From contig NW_024465885.1 in the NCBI RefSeq assembly GCF_017591425.1, positions 34,108,501 through 34,172,500 on the forward strand: a stretch of 64,000 nt of DNA, written 5' to 3'. Origin of the DNA: Ochotona curzoniae. Lineage: Eukaryota; Chordata; Mammalia; Lagomorpha; Ochotonidae. The notes beneath the pieces are model-generated. The model made no database searches. It was given only the letters and a program-made list of their open reading frames with translations, and was not told the origin of the DNA. How positions within the stretch are numbered: the stretch's first letter is position 1; each line of letters opens with the position of its first letter. This document shows, in pieces, positions 32,785-45,580 of this stretch. The position numbers and the translations under genes are program-made.

Positions 32785-33085
32785 GGGGACCAGAACTGTG
32801 GTGTAGCAGATGCAGACAGCGATCTCCAGCTGTCATCTAAGTCTGTTCCAGCTCTCAGCTAATGCACCTGGAAAAGCATCACTAGATGGCTGAAGTGCTT
32901 GGGCCTCTGCATTCATGTGGGAGATCTGTAAGAATCTCTGCGCTCCTCTCAGCAGCATGGCCCAGCCTTGACAAACATGGTCATTTGCGGAATGAACCAG
33001 AGAATGGAAAATTCTCCCTTCCAATCTCTTGCTCTCTTTGTCAGTCTCTCTTTTCCTCTCTAAATGTGCTTTAAATAAATGGAAG
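32785..33085 (+). mobile_element. CSINE-type SINE, old, + strand
   Basis: CAGCTAATGCACCTGGAAAA, TGCTTGGGCCTCTGCATTCA, GAATGAACCAGAGAATGGAA and the end TTTAAATAAATGG. Of the older 'TAATGCACCTGG' type. Confidence 0.8.
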
Positions 33086-33408
33086 TGCCATTAATTAAAA
33101 AAGAAGAAGATAAATGCTTAAAAATTCCATGTGGTAGCTTTATCAGAGTTGAGCAAAACTAGTAAATTATGAAATATTAGGTAAAGGATTTGGGGAGTTC
33201 ATCACCTGAAGGTAGCAATGATTTGTGATGCTAATAGAGTATTATGAGATGAACTCATAGATTTCCTTAAAACATTTGAATTTTCTTAAGTTTTCAAAAA
33301 TGGAAGTTTGGATTATTTTAATCATGAAAGTATTATTTATGTTGAATTAGCTATTTTGGTGACATTTTAAAATTTTATTTGATCATGCACTCTCAAAAAC
33401 AGTATATA

Positions 33409-33741
33409 GGGCCTGGAGTTTTAGCATAGTGGTTAAAGTCCTTGCCTTGAATGTGCCATGATCCTATTTGGGCAGTGGTTCTAATCTTGGAAGGCCTGCT
33501 TCCCATCCAACTTTCTGCTATGACCTGGGAAGCAGTCAAGGACAGCCCAAAACCTTAGGATATTACACTTGAGTGGGAGAACCAAAAGAGGCCCAAGGCT
33601 CCTGGCTTTGGATTGGCTCAGCTCCTGCAGTTGGGGCCACGTGGGAGTGAATCAATGTATGAAAGGTCTTCCTCTTTGTCTCTCCTCTTTTCTGCATATC
33701 TGACTTTCCAAAAAAAAAAAAAAAGCAATCTTTAAAAAAAA
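33409..33741 (+). mobile_element. CSINE-type SINE, + strand
   Basis: Head GGGCCTGGAGTTTTAGCATA, ACCTGGGAAGCAGTCAAGGA, GTGGGAGTGAATCAATGTAT and a long A tail. Confidence 0.9.
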
Positions 33742-34704
33742 GCCATATAAAAACTGCTGTGTCCCAGGTCAATTTTTCATGATACATTTGAAAATTGTAG
33801 CATTGAGTATGATTTGAAAGTCTGTCCTGAGAATGGTGGGATTCACAATGCATAAGGTTTACTGAATTTTATAATCAAACCTGTGTTGGATAGTATATTA
33901 CAGTATTATCTTTGCACATACCCGGTTAATTGGAAGATCCAGGAACTTGAGGGTAAAACTGAAAAGACTGTGATGGATGTTATTAAAGAGAGTGATGCTG
34001 CTGAGTGCCTTTCTCAGGGAAGTGATGTGATTAGAGTAGTTCTTTGGAAAGATTGATTTTACATTTGTACAACATATGGATTAAGTTTGGTAGGCAATCC
34101 AATTGCAAAAGGAAGCCAAGATTCACTAATGGAATTGCAGGAAGGGAAGAAGCAGATAGAACAAGGCTTTGGAAGTTAGGGGAAACATGATGAAAGAGAT
34201 GGATACATAATTACAATAAAGGTATTGGGAAAATAATGTGGTGACTAATTGTAACATATATAAAACAAAGGTGACAGGGATTTCAAAGAGCTAAGCATCA
34301 GACATTATTATTCATTTGGATGTGCTTGCGTCTTTCCATGGTATTTTAATTTCTGAACTATTTAATTCATGAAGTATTCCTAAAGATTTAATGCATTCCA
34401 GATACTATATTGAAGATTGCATGCATGCAGATTTTCATGTCTACATTTATGTATGTGATAACTTAAAATTTCATAATTTTCAGGCAATTTAGAAGATACA
34501 ATAAGAATGTACATGAAAAAGTGTTCAGAAAGAGACTGCAGACTCTAATCATGATATTTCTTTAAATTAGATGAGAAAACAAGAGGCCAACAAAAAAGCA
34601 AATTTTAAAAGAAGGGTAAAAGTTAGTATATCTTAAAACATTATATGGTAGGGAAAGATAGCTGTGGGCTAATGTGTTGATGTTCTTATATTTGTGCTAA
34701 AAAT

Positions 34705-35640
34705 GGATTTTTAAAAAATTGTATTTTCATAAGATGAATCAATTTCATATATTTCTCCATACACATGGAGGAACAAAATGATACTTCACACCGTAACCTC
34801 TCTCCTTATTATGGTCTCCTCTGTCTCTTCTTTCTTTACCTTTTTTTTTTTAACTTTCACAATGGCATAAGTTTAGTTCCCTTAATAATCACAGGCTTAA
34901 ATTTAACTTTCAGTTAGGTTTAAAAAAAGTAAGCTCAGCAATAGTAAGTTAAGAAAAAGAAAGCATTTACTCATGGGTATATATTAAAACTCTAAACATA
35001 ATCAAATCTCAAAATGTTACTTTTATTCCTATAGGATACTTTTTTTGTTTTTGCGTTGTAGTTGAGCTACACAGACAAGGAAAAATGTAGTTTTGAATTG
35101 TGTTCGTTTGCGTCACTGAGCGTAGTGATTTCTAGTTATGTTTATTGTATTGCAAAATACATGGTTTAATTTTTTTATCACTTGAGTGTATCATAGATTC
35201 CACATTTTCCTTATCTAGTCATAATGGGTGAACATCTGAGTTGATTCCATATGTTCATTATTGTGAATTTAACTGCAAAGAAAGCAAACCAAAACAAAAC
35301 ACTTGGAATAACAGATAGCTTTTCCTATACTGATTTTATTATGTTTGGGTTTTATGGTCGATATATTTTCAACTCTCTGTGGACTCTCCATACCATCTTC
35401 TGTATTGGTTATATTTGTGTTTTTTGTTTGTTTGCTTGCCTGCTTGCTTTTTAATTATGGATTCGTTCTGGGTTGAGGTGAAATCCAATTTTTTTTTGCA
35501 TTCTCAAAATGCTTGGGAGCCTGCGCATTTTTTTTCATGTATCTCTTTAGCATTTGGATATTATTATTTGAACAGTCCCTACTTAACCAATCTATGCTTA
35601 ATCTGTTTGACTTTAAATGCACTGAGCACCAAATGAAGGA
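34705..35640 (-). mobile_element. L1 3' UTR and ORF2 3' end, antisense
   Basis: A T-rich start, then CTCTCCTTATTATGGTCTCC, CACATTTTCCTTATCTAGTC, GGTGAACATCTGAGTTGATT and TTCATTATTGTGAATTTAAC, the complement of the well-known ORF2 3' end. It is old and not coding. Confidence 0.7.
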
Positions 35641-36591
35641 TTGGCAATCTTACTAAAGGCAAACAGCATTTATATACTTTCTTCTTTTTTTTCCCTTTTG
35701 AATCAAAACTGTCTCCATATATTTATATTGTGTGTATTCAAAAGGCCATAAGCTCTCGCTGCTGCCTCTTTCCCAACTTCCCTTATAACGAATATTTTTT
35801 ACATAATCCACAATGCTCTTTTTAAATTTTAACAAATAAAGTGCATTTGACTTTTACCTGCCATTCATGTTTTTTATCAAGATATGCGATGGACATTATA
35901 ACCTAAAGTTGTGTTTTTAGAATTATTATAAATCAAAATATGGAGTTGCTCCTTTTCCTTTTTTTATTTTCTCCTCTTACTCTGCTTCTGATATAATTAT
36001 TTCTAAATATGCTATCTATATTAGAAACTAGAATTCCAATTACAATATTATATAGAACCTGAAATAATGTGATAGATTGATGCAACACACAAAGAAATAT
36101 TCATAGCTATTTTTGACATTGAGAGATTAACATATAAGGATCTCAAAGTTTAATTAATCAAATTGTCTCTAAAGGAAATTATATAAATATTGTTCAACAG
36201 AAAATATTTATATAAATGATGAAATATGAAATGCATTTATTCATACATTTTGGTTATATTTTTTTCTCTGTGTCTCTTTCACACACATACGCACACAAAC
36301 TCATCTTCCTTGACTTCAAATAAAATGTTTCTATTACATAGAAAATACACAAGTAAACTATTGCTTTAAATATACAGTTTTGAAGGATGTCATTCATTGT
36401 AAATATTTATGATAAATATTGATTTATGCATACTTTCTGAAAAACTGAAGATATAAATGTGAAAACATCGTAATAACAATATCTTAAGCAATGTAGACTG
36501 TGATTTTTCCTTTATTTCTAATTCTTACATTTCTAAGTATTGACAATTAACATCACCTGGGTCATATGTCCTTGTGTTTGCTCTTCTATAG

Positions 36592-36765
36592 ATGTGCCAT
36601 CAAGTCCCTCTGGAGTGAAAATCATAGAACTGTCACAGACCATGGCGAAGGTTTCTTTCAATAAACCCGACTCCCATGGAGGCGTTCCTATTCATCACTA
36701 CCAAGTGGATGTCAAAGAGGTGGCATCAGAAACGTGGAAAATAGTACTCTCCCATGGAGTTCAAA
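36592..36765 (+). CDS. NCAM2: NCAM2 internal exon, first half of fibronectin type III domain 1
   Basis: This 174-nt exon follows a pyrimidine-rich acceptor ending CTTCTATAG and ends at the donor GTGAGT. The first two bases complete GAT (Asp) with the last base of the previous exon. It then encodes 57 codons beginning [15 protein letters not shown], including [20 protein letters not shown] and ending LSHGVQ. This is the N-terminal half of the first FN3 domain of NCAM2, just outside the membrane-distal Ig stack. The proline-rich start and the G-G-V/A-P-I-x-x-Y-x-V strand are typical of NCAM-family FN3-1. It enters and leaves in phase 1. The open frame runs past the donor for about 75 nt, which is intron. 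No stops or frame breaks are seen. Confidence 0.95.
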
Positions 36766-37700
36766 GTGAGTTCAGAATCTGTTGGTTAATTCAATGTGAC
36801 CTTCACTATAACTGCGATTATTTTTTTTCTTTTCCCTGAATATGTTTTTTTCTTTCTTTCAACGAAAAATTGAGAGAAAGAAAACACAAAGTTGAAAGAA
36901 AAGTTCCCCATTCTTAGTGAATTCAGAGATTTTGCAGAACCACTTACATTCAAATTGATGAGAAAAAAATACTTTTAAAAAAATTTTGTTGCTGAAATGG
37001 CAGTGCTATGTTTTTACACGTTATGACTAGAATTTTAAAATTTATGCTCCTTTTTCTATTATTAACACTTCTTGATAATAAATGTGAAAGTCAAACTGTA
37101 AATAATGAATATTTTGTATAAGGAAACTTCAAGCTTATGTAAAATGTATAATATGAAAACCCATGCAGGATTTTTAACTATGAATCCAAATGCTTTGAAT
37201 ATCAGTTTTTCACAAAGTTGCTGAAATGTGCTTGAATGTGTTAATGAGTAAGGTACAATTTTTTTTTCTTCAATCTAATATTTATTTCAACATGAATATA
37301 ATCTATCGTTTTCTGAAAACCAAAGTTTTGTCATACATAATACTAGGTTCAGTAATAATCTAACTGCCCAGTTTTGAAAAGTCAAAAAAAAAAAACAAAT
37401 ATTTTTATAAAAGTAGAGATTTATTAGGTAATGAAAATACGTTTCTTGATTACAAGGAGATGAAATTAAAGTAGGAAATAATAGAAAATTACTGGTGTTT
37501 TGCACTTACTTAAGAAGGTACAAATATCTTGAGAGATTCACAAAGGAAGTGCAAGACAGTAAGGAAATTAATTCTTCATGTTGTTCCTCCTGGGAAGACT
37601 GCCTTGATCTGAAGATAGATCACACAGTAAGGTTCAAAAAAAGGCATGTGCCAAAAAAAGAGAGAGAGAAAAGAAAGAAGAAGATGACGAAGAAGAAAAT

Positions 37701-37712
37701 GAAAGTAAATAA
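37701..37712 (+). repeat. TSD, left copy
   Basis: GAAAGTAAATAA; 38042-38053 reads GAAAGGAAATAA (11 of 12 identical). Confidence 0.75.
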
Positions 37713-37714
37713 GC

Positions 37715-38040
37715 GGGCCCAGCATGATGGCACAGTGTTAAGGTCCTCACCTTGCACGCCCAGGATCCCATATGGGTGCCAGTTCTATCCCAGCAGCCCC
37801 ACTTCCCTTCCAGCTCCCTGCCTGTGGCCTTGGAAAGCAGTCGAGGACGGCCCAAAGCTTTGGGACCCTGCACCCGTGTGGGAGACCCGGAAGAGGCTCC
37901 TGGCTTCGGATTGGCATAGCATGGGCCATTGCGCTCACTTGGGGAGTGAATCATCGGATGGAAGATCTTCCTCTCTGTCTCTCCTCTCTGTATATCCGCC
38001 TTTCCAATAAAAAATAATAAAAAATAAATCTTTAAAAAAA
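37715..38040 (+). mobile_element. CSINE-type SINE, young, + strand
   Basis: GGGCCCAGCATGATGGCACA, AGGATCCCATATGGGTGCCA, GAGTGAATCATCGGATGGAA and the tail CAATAAAAAATAATAAAAAA. Close to the other young copies. Confidence 0.95.
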
Positions 38041-39403
38041 GGAAAGGAAATAATTACCAATACCAGTGAAAATGGAGACAGCAGAAATGAAATAATTTTA
38101 GACCCACCTATGTTGACAGCTGCTTGCCCATTTTGCCTTGAGAATAACTATTGGTTTTGCTTTTGAAAGTCAGTTGTTAACCACTGACTGTACACTTCAA
38201 ATAAGGTCTCCAAGCAGGTGTGCACCTATTATTTCTTTTCCTGATGAAATACTTTGGATTATATTCTCTGTGGTTATGTTGTGTGGGTCAGGAGAGGGTT
38301 GTTTTGGTGTGTGTTCAAAACGAATGTGGGGGTATCATCAAGTATTATACCGAAGTTAGTAACGTTGTTATTGGAAGATTCTCTGTTTGATTTTGTTTCC
38401 TTTAGGGACACAAAACAAAAGAGGATGGGAGGTGACTGGGAAAAATAGAAAAGTAAAAACAAAGAGAAAACGGGTTACGTTACATTGCAGGACAACCAAA
38501 GTTTATGAATGCAAACAAGCGTGAAGAAAATAATGTCAAATTCAGACAGTCTAGAGATTACCTGTTCCACAACTGTACATCCTACCTACCCTACCCATCC
38601 CTCCTGGAGTAGAAGGGTCATAGATTTCCGAAAACTCAGAAAGTTTTAACAGCATGCAGACTTGACAATGATCTAATCCAGCCTAAGGTGAACAAGTTCA
38701 AAGGCATAACTTCGTATCCCTTGTATTCTTCAGTCATAATACATTTCTGTTCCCTTAAGATTTATACATAGTATCAAAGAACATTGATCATTTACAAGAA
38801 ATTGGTGACCAAAAGTTGGAATACTCAGCAACTGTGTGATAATTGCATTCTTTAATTTTTCATGTATTTTCCATATATAATGCAAGAACAATGTCTGAGT
38901 CAGAAACTTCTTCTGTGTGCCTAGAATATCAGTAAGGGAAGACTTATCTCAAACAGTGACTCGTTTTTCTGGGCAGTGAAGCAAACATACTCAAGGTCCC
39001 ATGGCTGACATTTTTTCTCTTTTGATAAAAGCATGTGCTCAGTGCTTCTTTCCCTATATTTCCTTGTCTGTTTCTTTTAAAAAAATACATAATACATAAT
39101 ACATGTAAAATTAGTTTCTTAAATCAGTTTATAGTCCTATAGCTACTTTATTCACATGATCTCAGTGCTTTTCAACTTAATCAAGTAACTGCTATAAGCG
39201 ATTGCTCCAAATTAATCGGAATTTATGCTTAAAAAACATCAGTTGAGTCACACAAAGCTTAATATTTATAATGCCTGGTTATCACGCAAAGATTGTCTCT
39301 AGCCCTCATGACAGTTGGACATTATCTTAATGAGCTTAGATGCAACATGAAATGTATCCCCTCCTAAGGAGTCAACAATTACTTTTTGATAAGCCATGAA
39401 AAA

Positions 39404-39447
39404 GCCAGTCTCTCTCTGTCTCTCTGTCTCTCCTCTCTCTCTGTCTC

Positions 39448-39486
<39 letters not shown>

Positions 39487-39520
39487 CACACACATGCACA
39501 CACACATGGAGAGAGAGAGA
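39404..39520. repeat. CT/CA/GA microsatellite
   Basis: TCTCTCTG repeats, then a CT run, ACACACACACAC with CATG interruptions, then GAGAGAGAGA. Confidence 0.9.
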
Positions 39521-39793
39521 AGGGGTGCTGGAGAGAAATTATTTGCTAAATACCTAAATTGCCACAGTATTCAAAGCTGGGCCAAGCCATATCCAGGAAC
39601 CAGGTACTCCATGGTTATCTCACATGGAGTTTTGCAGGACACATTGACTTGAATCATCTTTTGCTTCTGTTGCAGAAACATTAACAGGAAACTAGATCAC
39701 AAGTGGAACAGCTCAGACTAGCAGTGACACTTAGATATGGGATGCATGTACTGGAAGCAATGACTTAACCTACTGTGTCACATTTTGGCCTCT
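39515..39793 (-). mobile_element. CSINE-type SINE, old, antisense
   Basis: GGAAACTAGATCACAAGTGG, GGAACAGCTCAGACTAGCAG, AGATATGGGATGCATGTACT and the reversed head CACATTTTGGCC. The microsatellite grew at its tail. Confidence 0.65.
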
Positions 39794-40868
39794 CTCTTAC
39801 TTTTCTAGTGTTGCACTCCTCTTAGGCTTTTGCTGCCATCTGGGCTGTCTGTGGCGTTGGCATCTAAGTAGCTGACTCTGATGGATATTAGTAAGTTTTG
39901 GGAAACAGAGTTTACTCAGATGGGATTCCCTCATGCCTGACCTTAAGACCTCTCTCACCCTGTCTTCAGTAGGTTTTATGTTAGGTGTGATTATGAATAC
40001 ATGACTACAAGGAAACTGGAAATAAAATAACGAGTCAGACAAAATAGTAGTGGGGGGGCATACATTTGGACCACTGGATATTCTAGGATACAGATGTCTG
40101 ACATTTATTCTCTCATTTCTAGAAAAGACATAATATTTTTGAAATAACACAATAAAGCTATTCAACACAATATGAAATGTATGCTTTAGAAATGTGAAAT
40201 GTAGTTTAAGTGATCAAAATGCTTTTACTATAACCTGACAACAGTCATTTGATATTTGGACTATATAACAAGGTATCATTTAAACCTTCTACCTTCAGCA
40301 CAATTATTTTCACTATTGCTTCACTGTATCACTGTGTTCTTTAAAGTGATATACAGATAACTTAAATCATACATTTCCCATCAGACAGGCTTAGAACTAT
40401 TAAAAAGTGACTAGAATTACTCTTATCTTGAAACATCTACAACAAACTCTTAGTCACTTCTTGTGAGAATTATTCTCAAGTTCTCTCTTTTCCTAGACTG
40501 TATAATAGGCAAGTAATACTGTGTTTAACACATTACATTGCAGTGTACATATTTTGAAATACATTATCATATCTCATTAAGTTTATTATAACTCTCTTTC
40601 TATATCTTAGTTTATGATTTCCATAAATGGACCAGATAGTTCTGTTCATCTCAGTGTTTCAAGTAATGAGCACAGGTTAGACTTGAGTGAATATTGAGAT
40701 TCAGTAGTGGAAATTTATGATTCATTCTTTATCAAATGAATCCGTTGTAAATCACTTTTTGATAAACTGTATGGACGGAAGTAGATTCTAAACCAGGTAC
40801 GGGATCTAATGCATATCATAGTGATCGGTACCACTGAATAGAGGGAAGAAAAGCAGAATTGGGAAAAT

Positions 40869-40886
40869 GTGTGTGTGTGTGTGCAT
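40869..40886. repeat. (TG)n microsatellite, short
   Basis: TGTGTGTGTGTGTGTGCATG. Confidence 0.8.
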
Positions 40887-41679
40887 GTAATACAGTATGG
40901 CATTGCATTTCTTTAATCAAGAAACTGAATGATTTTGTTGTGATTCTCCCTTGGGGCTTGCTACTAATACACATAACATTTCTTTCCATTTCTAATACGT
41001 GAAAGAATATCACTTTTATTGGCACAGTATTGTGATCTAAATGATAGAACTTTTTTACTCCCTGCTTGTGTATGTTCAGGGTCTCTTTGTTGCTGCTATC
41101 CTAGATCATTTGGTAAACTGTTGTATCATTTAGTGAATGGGCTGCTGTTCTTTTCAGTACCTCACAGGAGTCTTTAAGCTCACATAAACTAGTATATATC
41201 ACATATCTTTCCACACTAGTGGGCAAATACCGCTGGTATTCTATGCTTTGGGAATCTACTGATCCAGACATAATTATCTAGTAACAACCTCAAAGATGGA
41301 ATTAAAACTGTAAGGTGAGCAATATAGGAAGCTGGGAATCAATTAAGCAGAAGGGAAGTTGCATTGAAATCTATGTTAAACAAGTTGGCTGAAGGCAAAT
41401 CTTTAGTGAAATTTGTTTATACAATGTTTTCTCTGAGCTAAAGTAGTAAGCTGTTTGCATGCTTGGTTTCTTGTTTGCCAGGTTTTTCTGTAAATGATGT
41501 GCCATGATTGAGACAGTTCTTTCCACGAAAGGCAAATTTTTATTGTTTATTGACTGTGAATCCTCCAGCTTTGTGACTGTAATTTGAACTAAAATCCCTA
41601 TATCTGGCACAACACAGATATAAAACTACATGCATGTTGTAAAAAATTTAAATTGTTCCAATTCCACAGTTCCTTCATT

Positions 41680-41994
41680 TTTTTTTAAAGATTTATTTAT
41701 TTTTACTGGAAAGGCAAAATCATAGGGAGAAGCAAAAACAAAGATTTTCTATTTTTTCATTTATGCCCAAATAACCAGAACAGCCAGAGCTGAGGCGATC
41801 CAAAACTTGCCATGAGATTCTATTGGGTCTGCCATAGGTGCAGGGTCCCAAGACTTAGAGTATCTTCTACTGCTTTTCCAGGCCACAAGAAGATAGTGGA
41901 ATGGATTTGGAGTTTCTAGGACAAAAGGTGCCCATATAGGATCCTGGTTATTGCAGGAGGAGGATTAACCAGTTGAACCAAAGCAGTGGACCTT
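41680..41994 (-). mobile_element. CSINE-type SINE, antisense
   Basis: AAAGATTTATTTATTTTTAC tail, AGCCAGAGCTGAGGCGATCC, GGTGCAGGGTCCCAAGACTT and GGTGCCCATATAGGATCCTG. Confidence 0.87.
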
Positions 41995-42284
41995 AAAGAT
42001 CTCAGATTTCCATAGAAATGCATATTATATGATTCTATATAGTAGTGACTATGTGCTTTTATAGGACACATAATTCATCTTTACATATTTAGCATGACTA
42101 CTCAACTTTTTATTGCAATGAACATTATGAATATTCAATATATCTTTTATACTTATTTATTCTTTTCTCTTGGATACCTTCCAACATGTCTATTAGCTAA
42201 TCCCAGAAGTAAAATTGGCATATTTTAATCAGTGAGAAAATTCTTGCTTAATTCATGGCAGTTTTATCTTTTGATACATTTTTC

Positions 42285-42540
42285 TTTTTTTTTTTTTTCT
42301 TTTACAAACAGAGCAATACCCATTAAGGAACTTAAGTCTCTGCAGGTCTGAGGCTCAGATTCAGTGTGATTGGATTTATCTTATTGTTCTCTATGGCAAA
42401 AATCAAGATGCTAATTTCTGCAGTCTCTTTAGGAAGACTATTTTCCCAAGATTTCTTCAATTTAGCTTTCTTGTAGCCATGGAAGTAATCAATACATGTC
42501 CTTACTGCAGCTGCCCTCATGCAGAGTGTCGATTTATAAT
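42285..42540 (-). pseudogene. Possible short processed retrocopy, unidentified
   Basis: On the - strand a 62-codon frame (42332-42520, starting MRAAAVRTCIDYFHGYKKAK) ends just before a 3' UTR-like stretch with an A tract (poly-T at 42287-42303 on +). That layout fits a small retrocopied mRNA or an LINE fragment. I do not recognise the protein and see no TSD, so no function is assigned. Confidence 0.25.
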
Positions 42541-42639
42541 CTTGAAAGTGAAACTACTGCCAGAGTGAACTGACTGTACTGTATTCTAACAGGTATTCTA
42601 CAGCAATAATCGTTTTAAAATGATTCCTTTGTTTCTTTT

Positions 42640-42778
42640 GGAAAAAACAATTTACAAAGGGAAGGAGAGACAATGATCTTTCATCCGCTCATTCAGCTGA
42701 GACACAATCTGAGGCCAATATGGCATGCAGGAGCTTGTTGGCAGAGGATTAGCCAATTGAACCATCACTCCTGGCCCC
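42640..42778 (-). mobile_element. CSINE-type SINE, antisense, large internal deletion
   Basis: The tail side (GATCTTTCATCCGCTCATTC) joins the head side (TATGGCATGCAGGAGCTTG, reversed head TCCTGGCCCC) with the middle ~170 bp missing. Confidence 0.7.
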
Positions 42779-44839
42779 ATAGATAATGTTTTAAATGATC
42801 AGTTTCTTCTATATCGAATTACAGTGGCAATGTTATATTTCATTAACTGTGTTTAGCATTGAATCTAAATGAAATAAATAATTCTTGAAAGTAAATTTGA
42901 TTCTAATGAATATGAAGAATATTTAATATTATCAAATATTAAATATTAAACAGCATCTCACTAAGCCACATAAAATTCAAATTCACATGGAAAAACTCAT
43001 TCCAAAGGTTGCACTGATGGATATCATGTCTTTTTTTGCTCTTTATTCATTTAAGACTTGAGAAGAGAGAACACAAGTTGCTGTCTTACAGAGTACTAGA
43101 GAAAGAGATGGGGGATGAGTAAATTTGTTTCTATGTTGCATTGTGAATAGCCAGCAGAAAGTAATTGTATGAAAAACTCAAGGAAAAATTTATCTGACAA
43201 AGATAATACCACTAAAAAGGGTTGTGAGATGGATGGGGTAGAAAGTATCCCTGCATTCTTAAAACTGTGTAGATAAAATTCATAATTTGTATTCTGCTTA
43301 TATAATAGATAAATGTTACTGAAAGAAACTTGAAATACCAATGTTAAGAATTTTTTTCTTATTAGGAAAAAAAATTTAAAAAGTAACGTTATGAGACTTT
43401 AAAATTTTATTATATTATATTTGTTATATTTGTATTATTGTAATTATATATAACTAGTTCTATATATGGACTCTCAAATCAATAACCTGAAAAGTACAAA
43501 ATATGTTATGATTTCCAAATTATTTTCTAAAATTATGCTTTTGACAAGAATAAAGCAATCATTTTAAATACTGTTTTTACTCCCAAAATGGATGCCTGTC
43601 TACACTGTAAGGTGAATAAAACACACAAGATATATAATAGTCATTGTATGAATATGCATTATCACATTATGTGAATATATAATTGGGGTTTTCAGCAATT
43701 GGGAGAAAAACAGTTATGTGTTTACTGCTATGCATTGCACTTGAATGAAAGACAAATATAAGGACTATTATAAAGCATTTATAAAAAGTGGCTTAAACAC
43801 ACAATTTGCTGATATAGCTTGCTTTGAAGTAAATGTTTCTCTGCAACAAAGAACAGGATCCACCCATTGTGAGAAGCAGTTTACAGAGAAATTGTAATCT
43901 TTCCAGATAGACTAGTAGCTTTTACATGCTTCTGAAAAGTTTATCTTAATAATGTTTTTATTTTCAGTTGTTTTCAGATTAAAATTAAAGTGAATACAAA
44001 ATTCAGTTGTGATTTTTTCCTTGACAATATGAAAAATTAAATTCTTGTTTCAGTTGTCATGTTACTGAAACGCCATTTATTTGAAAATATTTTAACTTCT
44101 TCTCTTTGGTTCCTTTTGATATTTCTTCAACATAGATTTTAACTTTACATGCATGCCTTAGAGTGAAATTTCTATTATTCACATTAAATGAGACTTTGAT
44201 TTCTGAATCCAAAGAGGCATACTTCAGTTACTGGAAGGTATTATTTCAACAACTTCTTAATATGCCATCCCTTCCCTTTTCTTACTATTCAATTATTACA
44301 AAATGCACATTTTCATGTTTATTCTGAGTTCATGATAATTTCTTTAGCTGTACCTTCCATTTAACCAATTCTATTTTAAATTACCTTTAATTTGCCCTTT
44401 AACATACACATTAAGTATTTCATGATCAGATTCCGGTACTTTCCTAACATACCTTAGCATTCAAAAATTTTCCTCTTTTTAACATTTCTTGGATTTTCAA
44501 TGTAATATATTTATCCTATATTTGATTTTTGAAATTCATACTTAATGTAGATATTGTTGCACAAAAGTATATCAGAATCTCTTCCAGATTGTGGTTTCTA
44601 GGTTGTGATCTCATATTTTGTGTATTTCTTTACTTGGAGCATGCAGTGCTTAGGTTTCCAACGTATCACCACAACACATTCCTTTGTCTCTGATCTTTGC
44701 CCTGTTGCATTGTAACTGGGAGCACCATAACATTTTTTCCCCTTTCCTCCTCTTGCCTCCGTTCCCCCTTTCCTCCTATTTTTTTTTTCTTCCTTGGTCC
44801 TTCCACATTTAATTTCTTGACATCCTTAATTTTAAAGGT

Positions 44840-45018
44840 GGATAGTGAGGAAAGAATGTGAGAAAGGAAAGGAGAAAGAAAAGGGCAAGGAGACAACAGT
44901 ATAGAGAAGTCTTCCAACCACATGTGCAAACAAGTGCAACCAACAGCTAGGATTGTATCAGGCTGACCCACAGTGCAATTTATTACAGCACCGCTAGAGC
45001 TGTTCATGGAGCTTCTCA

Positions 45019-45066
<48 letters not shown>

Positions 45067-45195
45067 ACGTGTGTGCGCGCACACACGCATTTGCAGGAGG
45101 TTTGAAATCAGAAGTGCAACCTGGACTTCAATCTTGACACTCCAATGTACCATAAAAGAATACCAGACGTACCTTAGCCACTGTGCCTAACCCTC
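44840..45195 (-). mobile_element. Old CSINE-type SINE, antisense, holding a microsatellite
   Basis: The GA-rich tail side, then CAACAGCTAGGATTGTATCA, then after the GT run GCAACCTGGACTTCAATCTT and the reversed head TTAGCCACTGTGCCTAACCC. Confidence 0.5.
45021..45090. repeat. GT/GC alternating purine-pyrimidine tract (70 bp)
   Basis: An uninterrupted (GT)n to about 45062 is followed by GCGCACGTGTGTGCGCGCAC and ACACGCAT. Every step from 45021 to 45090 alternates purine and pyrimidine. The end is partly self-complementary. Confidence 0.9.
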
Positions 45196-45254
45196 CTCTA
45201 AATTAATTCTTCACTTAGAATTTTTCATGAATGAGTGGGTGTTTGTGCTTATTT

Positions 45255-45580
45255 TTTTTTCTTTTTATCTATTTGAAAGGCAGAGTTAAAGAGAGAGATA
45301 CTGAATGTCAGGAAGGGGCGGAGGTGTGGAGAGAGATTTAATTCCCTGGATCACTCTTCAAATGGCTGCGATGTCCAGGACTGGTTTCAGTGAAGCCAGT
45401 AGCTTGAAACTCCATTTGGGCGTCCGATATAAATGGCATGGGCCTAATCACTTGGATCACATTCTACTGTTATTCCTGCCACCTCAGGAAAAAAGCTGGA
45501 TCAGAAACAGAACAGCTAGGAATCAAACTACTGCTCATGTGAAATTTCACAGTTCCAGTCACTATCTTACCCTGCTGAAT
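45255..45580 (-). mobile_element. CSINE-type SINE, old, antisense
   Basis: TATCTATTTGAAAGGCAGAG tail, CACTCTTCAAATGGCTGCGA, AGCTGGATCAGAAACAGAAC and GCTAGGAATCAAACTACTGC. Confidence 0.75.

Larger units (their letters stand above)
27058..36591 (+). other. NCAM2: NCAM2 intron between Ig5 and FN3-1
   Basis: This 9534-bp phase-1 intron runs from GTAAGT to CTATAG. It starts with a young SINE, then the unclassified GC-richer block and tandem array (27.5-29.2 kb), then a SINE cluster, a MIR fragment and an antisense L1 3' end. The stretches 31456-32784, 33742-34704 and 35641-36591 hold nothing recognised with confidence. Part of 33960-34230 vaguely recalls an old mammalian interspersed repeat that I cannot name. 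Confidence 0.9.

Noticed and set aside
37495..38010. 171-codon open frame on +
   Set aside because: Its second half is a young SINE, and the same peptide pattern appears at every young SINE in the window.
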